The notes under the pieces were generated by a model. The model was given only the letters and a program-made list of their open reading frames with translations, did not search any database and was not told the DNA's origin. 17,451 nt of DNA from contig CALZJV010000185.1 of assembly GCA_945787595.1 (NCBI GenBank), positions 1 through 17,451 of the forward strand, given 5' to 3'. Origin of the DNA: an uncultured Desulfobacterales bacterium. GTDB lineage: Bacteria; Desulfobacterota; Desulfobacteria; Desulfobacterales; JAFDCJ01. Positions 15,548 through 17,451 of the stretch are shown here, piece by piece; the stretch's first letter is position 1, and each line of letters starts with the position of its first letter. The translations under genes and the position numbers were made by a program.

Positions 15548-16414
15548 TTACTTGCCGGATGTTATATACTCAAAAATCGCTGCAAAATCTTTGTCTCCTA
15601 ACCCGAATTGTTTTGCTTTGGCAAATATCTCTTTAGCTAGATTGGCAGAGGGTAGCGCTACACAATTCTCATAGGCAGTGAGAGCTGCCAGATGCAAATC
15701 TTTATGCATCCACTTCAAGGGAAAATCAGCTTCGTAAATGCCCTCTTCAATTTTTAGCCTTTTTACGGATAAATATGGTGCTGCCATCGGACCATCGAGC
15801 AGAGTTTCAAACAGCATCTCCTGTGTAAAGCCAAGTGCCCGTCCCAAAGCAATGGCCTCGGAAAACATGACAATGTTGTGAGCCAACAGCAGGTTTATCA
15901 CCATTTTGAGAGATGCTCCCATTCCATGGCCGCCAACATGCTTTGCTGCTCTTCCCATGATTTCAAAATAGGGCTTCAAAGTTTCAACGTCTTCTTTATC
16001 AGCGCCGACGAAAAAGACAAGTTGTCCTTCCTGAGCTGGTTTTTTGGTGCCCAAAACCGGGGCATCTACGTGCCTGATTTCTCTTTTTTGTGCTTCAGCG
16101 GCCATTGCAATAGAAAAAGAGGGATTCACCGTGCTGCAGTCAACCCATAGTGCGTTTTTGTGCATATGATCCAGAGACCCATCATCCCCGCAAGCAACCT
16201 GACTTACCGCTTCCGGACTGGCCAGCATGGTAAAAAGGATATTCACTTTCTGGGCTAATTGAGCCGGTGTATCACACCATTCAGCTCCTTTTTCTATAAG
16301 ATCTTTTGCCTTTTCCTTTGTTCGATTATGAACAATTAGTTTATGACCGGCTTTTTGCAGATTGACGGCCATGCGACTTCCCATTATTCCCAAGCCAATA
16401 AACCCGATTTGCAT
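15548..16414 (-). CDS. Beta-hydroxyacid dehydrogenase, succinic semialdehyde/glyoxylate reductase-like
   Basis: NAD(P)-dependent oxidoreductase of the 3-hydroxyisobutyrate dehydrogenase family. The start ATG 16414 is chosen over 16447 because GAGGAGG lies 5 nt upstream and the Rossmann motif follows at once: GFIGLGIMG at 4-12. The 288-residue protein has the substrate loop DAPVLGTKKPAQEG (117-130) and the catalytic Lys170 and Asn174 in GASLKMVINLL. The tail features FPLKWMHKDL and GDKDFAAIF are those of the short-chain semialdehyde and glyoxylate reductase branch (GLYR1/SSA reductase type). It stands alone on its strand. If the nearby HOGA-like aldolase makes glyoxylate or another aldehyde, this enzyme could reduce it; that link is inference. 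Confidence 0.9.
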   Translation of the reverse strand: MQIGFIGLGIMGSRMAVNLQKAGHKLIVHNRTKEKAKDLIEKGAEWCDTPAQLAQKVNILFTMLASPEAVSQVACGDDGSLDHMHKNALWVDCSTVNPSFSIAMAAEAQKREIRHVDAPVLGTKKPAQEGQLVFFVGADKEDVETLKPYFEIMGRAAKHVGGHGMGASLKMVINLLLAHNIVMFSEAIALGRALGFTQEMLFETLLDGPMAAPYLSVKRLKIEEGIYEADFPLKWMHKDLHLAALTAYENCVALPSANLAKEIFAKAKQFGLGDKDFAAIFEYITSGK

Positions 16415-16447
16415 AGGAACCTCCTCAGTTTTACTGGTGCATAACAA

Positions 16448-16453
16448 ATTATA
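16448..16453 (-). promoter_or_regulatory. Likely -10 box of the beta-hydroxyacid dehydrogenase gene
   Basis: A perfect TATAAT on the minus strand, 33 nt before the ATG at 16414, with TTAGTA (16471-16476) as a weak -35 at 17 nt. Leader of roughly 25-30 nt containing GAGGAGG. Confidence 0.4.
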
Positions 16454-16938
16454 CTTATTTATAGCATTCTTACTAAATTATGCGCGGATTTTTCTTGACA
16501 TCAAAAACTGGAATATACTATGAAACTTAAGATCATATTGTCAGACAATCATGCTATTAATCAACCTTTTTTTTAACCGATTCTAATACATTGATCATTG
16601 CTAAAAATATTTTATTGATGCGTTTCTGGCAATACGGAATTGCATATTTTTTTACTAACCAACCTCTGAATTTTCATCAATTATGTTTCAGATGCGAATT
16701 ACAGCTAACTTTTCCCAATCGAGACCAAACAGCGACTCGATTTGCACCAGACGTGATGAAAGATATGACCGGTATGTAACTTGAGCAATCTTCACAAAGC
16801 CATAAGTACCGGAGGGAAAGGTAATTACAACCACAATCGAAAGGAGGTGATCGTTAATAATTTAGGGGCTAACCCGGATTATTTGTCAACGGTTTTACTA
16901 AATTCATAACCAAGGAGAATGATCGAAGGAGGTCCGTC
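16454..16938. other. Long intergenic leader before the ABC binding-protein gene
   Basis: About 490 bp without a convincing gene; a 62-codon open frame at 16591-16779 has no ribosome binding site or recognisable motif. TTGACA at 16495-16500 followed after 18 nt by TATGAA (16519-16524) is a possible plus-strand promoter, which would give a leader of about 400 nt. An orphan Shine-Dalgarno lies at 16839-16852. No tRNA was seen. Confidence 0.4.
16839..16852 (+). promoter_or_regulatory. Orphan extended anti-anti-Shine-Dalgarno sequence
   Basis: GAAAGGAGGTGATC is complementary over 14 bases to the usual bacterial 16S rRNA 3' end, yet no ATG, GTG or TTG lies at working distance after it. A GTG inside it (16847) would open only 20 codons. 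The true start of the next gene is about 87 nt downstream with its own AAGGAGGT (16926-16933). Confidence 0.5.
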
Positions 16939-17451
16939 ATGTCAAATAAAATATGGACATATCTACTTGTTTTCGCGCTTGTTATTGCGCTTTGCCCAAA
17001 TGTTTCTCAGGCTGCCCAGCCAAAAGTTTTTAAATTGGGCTTTATGACATCGTTTAGCGGTGTTTTCGCAGCGGTTGCCGAAACCCAGAAGAAAGGCGTG
17101 CTGTTGAAAGTCGACCAGATCAACAGGGAAGGCGGTCTGAATATGCCCTGGGGCAAAGTTAAGATCGAAGTCCTCATAAAAGATGATGAAGCCAAGCTGG
17201 ATGTCGGTGTGCGAAGGTTCAGGGAGCTATCCGGTGCGGGAATCCATGCCATTGTTGGTACGACCTACAACCCTATGGCCGCCGCAATTAATGAAGAATG
17301 CAAATTAAACAACATACCTTTTTTACCCAGCTGTGTTCCGGCCCTTGATTCATTCAAAAAAGGAAATCCTGCAGAGGGGACCTTTTCCGTTGCCTTTACC
17401 CCTTGGAGCATCGGTTATCTGGTCGGTGGATCTGTGATTAAGTCCCTGAAC
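16939..17451 (+). CDS. LivK-type ABC transporter substrate-binding protein, partial at the window end
   Basis: Periplasmic substrate-binding protein of the branched-chain amino acid (type I, Leu/Ile/Val-binding) class, feeding a LivHMGF-type importer presumably encoded beyond the window. ATG 16939 is fixed by AAGGAGGT 5 nt upstream. The first 171 residues are present and the frame is open at the edge. Residues 1-26 are a Sec signal peptide with a probable cut after SQA. The mature start KVFKLGFMTSFSGVFA, the EINREGG-like segment QINREGGLN and the conserved IVGTTYNP turn are typical of the family. The ligand cannot be read from the sequence; homologues carry amino acids, amides, aromatic acids and other small organic molecules. 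Confidence 0.92.
   Translation, partial: MSNKIWTYLLVFALVIALCPNVSQAAQPKVFKLGFMTSFSGVFAAVAETQKKGVLLKVDQINREGGLNMPWGKVKIEVLIKDDEAKLDVGVRRFRELSGAGIHAIVGTTYNPMAAAINEECKLNNIPFLPSCVPALDSFKKGNPAEGTFSVAFTPWSIGYLVGGSVIKSLN

Noticed and set aside
16591..16779. 62-codon plus-strand frame in the leader of the binding-protein gene
   Set aside because: No Shine-Dalgarno and a composition typical of AT-rich spacer.
16919..17047. 42-codon frame from ATG 16919 with AAGGAG upstream
   Set aside because: It overlaps the signal peptide region of the binding protein out of frame and has no recognisable content; kept only as context for the leader.

Overview
The window looks like a chromosomal segment of a pyrrolysine-using anaerobic bacterium, most plausibly a sulfate-reducer-like member of Desulfobacterota (the former Deltaproteobacteria). 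The direct evidence is a pair of methylamine methyltransferase genes, mttB (trimethylamine) and mtbB (dimethylamine). Each is interrupted by one in-frame UAG at the place where these families carry pyrrolysine, and each then continues in the same frame to a UAA stop. The taxonomic guess is inference. It rests on the mix of Tat-exported DUF362, a DUF6599-like protein, a split transketolase, a LivK-type binding protein, and intergenic repeats resembling those of that group. No pyl genes, corrinoid protein genes or tRNA genes were seen in the window.

Layout. 52-3120 (+): mttB then mtbB, separated by an inverted-repeat intergenic element. 3266-4981 (-): an AarF/UbiB (ABC1) atypical kinase. 4982-5649: about 670 bp with no convincing gene but with a hairpin-forming inverted repeat. 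5650-7641 (+): a membrane-anchored amidohydrolase and a Tat-exported dienelactone-hydrolase-like enzyme; the second has an extended -10 promoter overlapped by a perfect palindrome. 7825-10027 (-): a likely operon of a lone AraC-type DNA-binding domain, a DUF6599-like exported protein and a Tat-exported DUF362 protein. 10140-15314 (+): a carbohydrate/hydroxy-acid block with a small ORF, transketolase N and C halves, a decayed hydroxyacid dehydrogenase, a 4-hydroxy-2-oxoglutarate-aldolase-like DapA-family enzyme and an FGGY sugar kinase. Several short dispersed repeats sit between these genes. 15548-16414 (-): a beta-hydroxyacid dehydrogenase of the succinic-semialdehyde/glyoxylate reductase type. 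16939-17451 (+): the start of a branched-chain-amino-acid-type ABC substrate-binding protein, cut by the window edge, preceded by a long leader.

How they may work together. MttB and MtbB would demethylate trimethylamine and dimethylamine onto corrinoid proteins encoded elsewhere. The transketolase, FGGY kinase, HOGA-like aldolase and beta-hydroxyacid dehydrogenase form a plausible but unassigned sugar or sugar-acid pathway: a kinase-made ketose phosphate cleaved by the two-subunit transketolase, and a keto-acid cleaved to pyruvate plus an aldehyde that the dehydrogenase could reduce. That second scheme is a hypothesis from gene content only. UAG also appears as an ordinary stop for two genes here (the amidohydrolase and the ABC1 kinase), so this genome tolerates both meanings of the codon.
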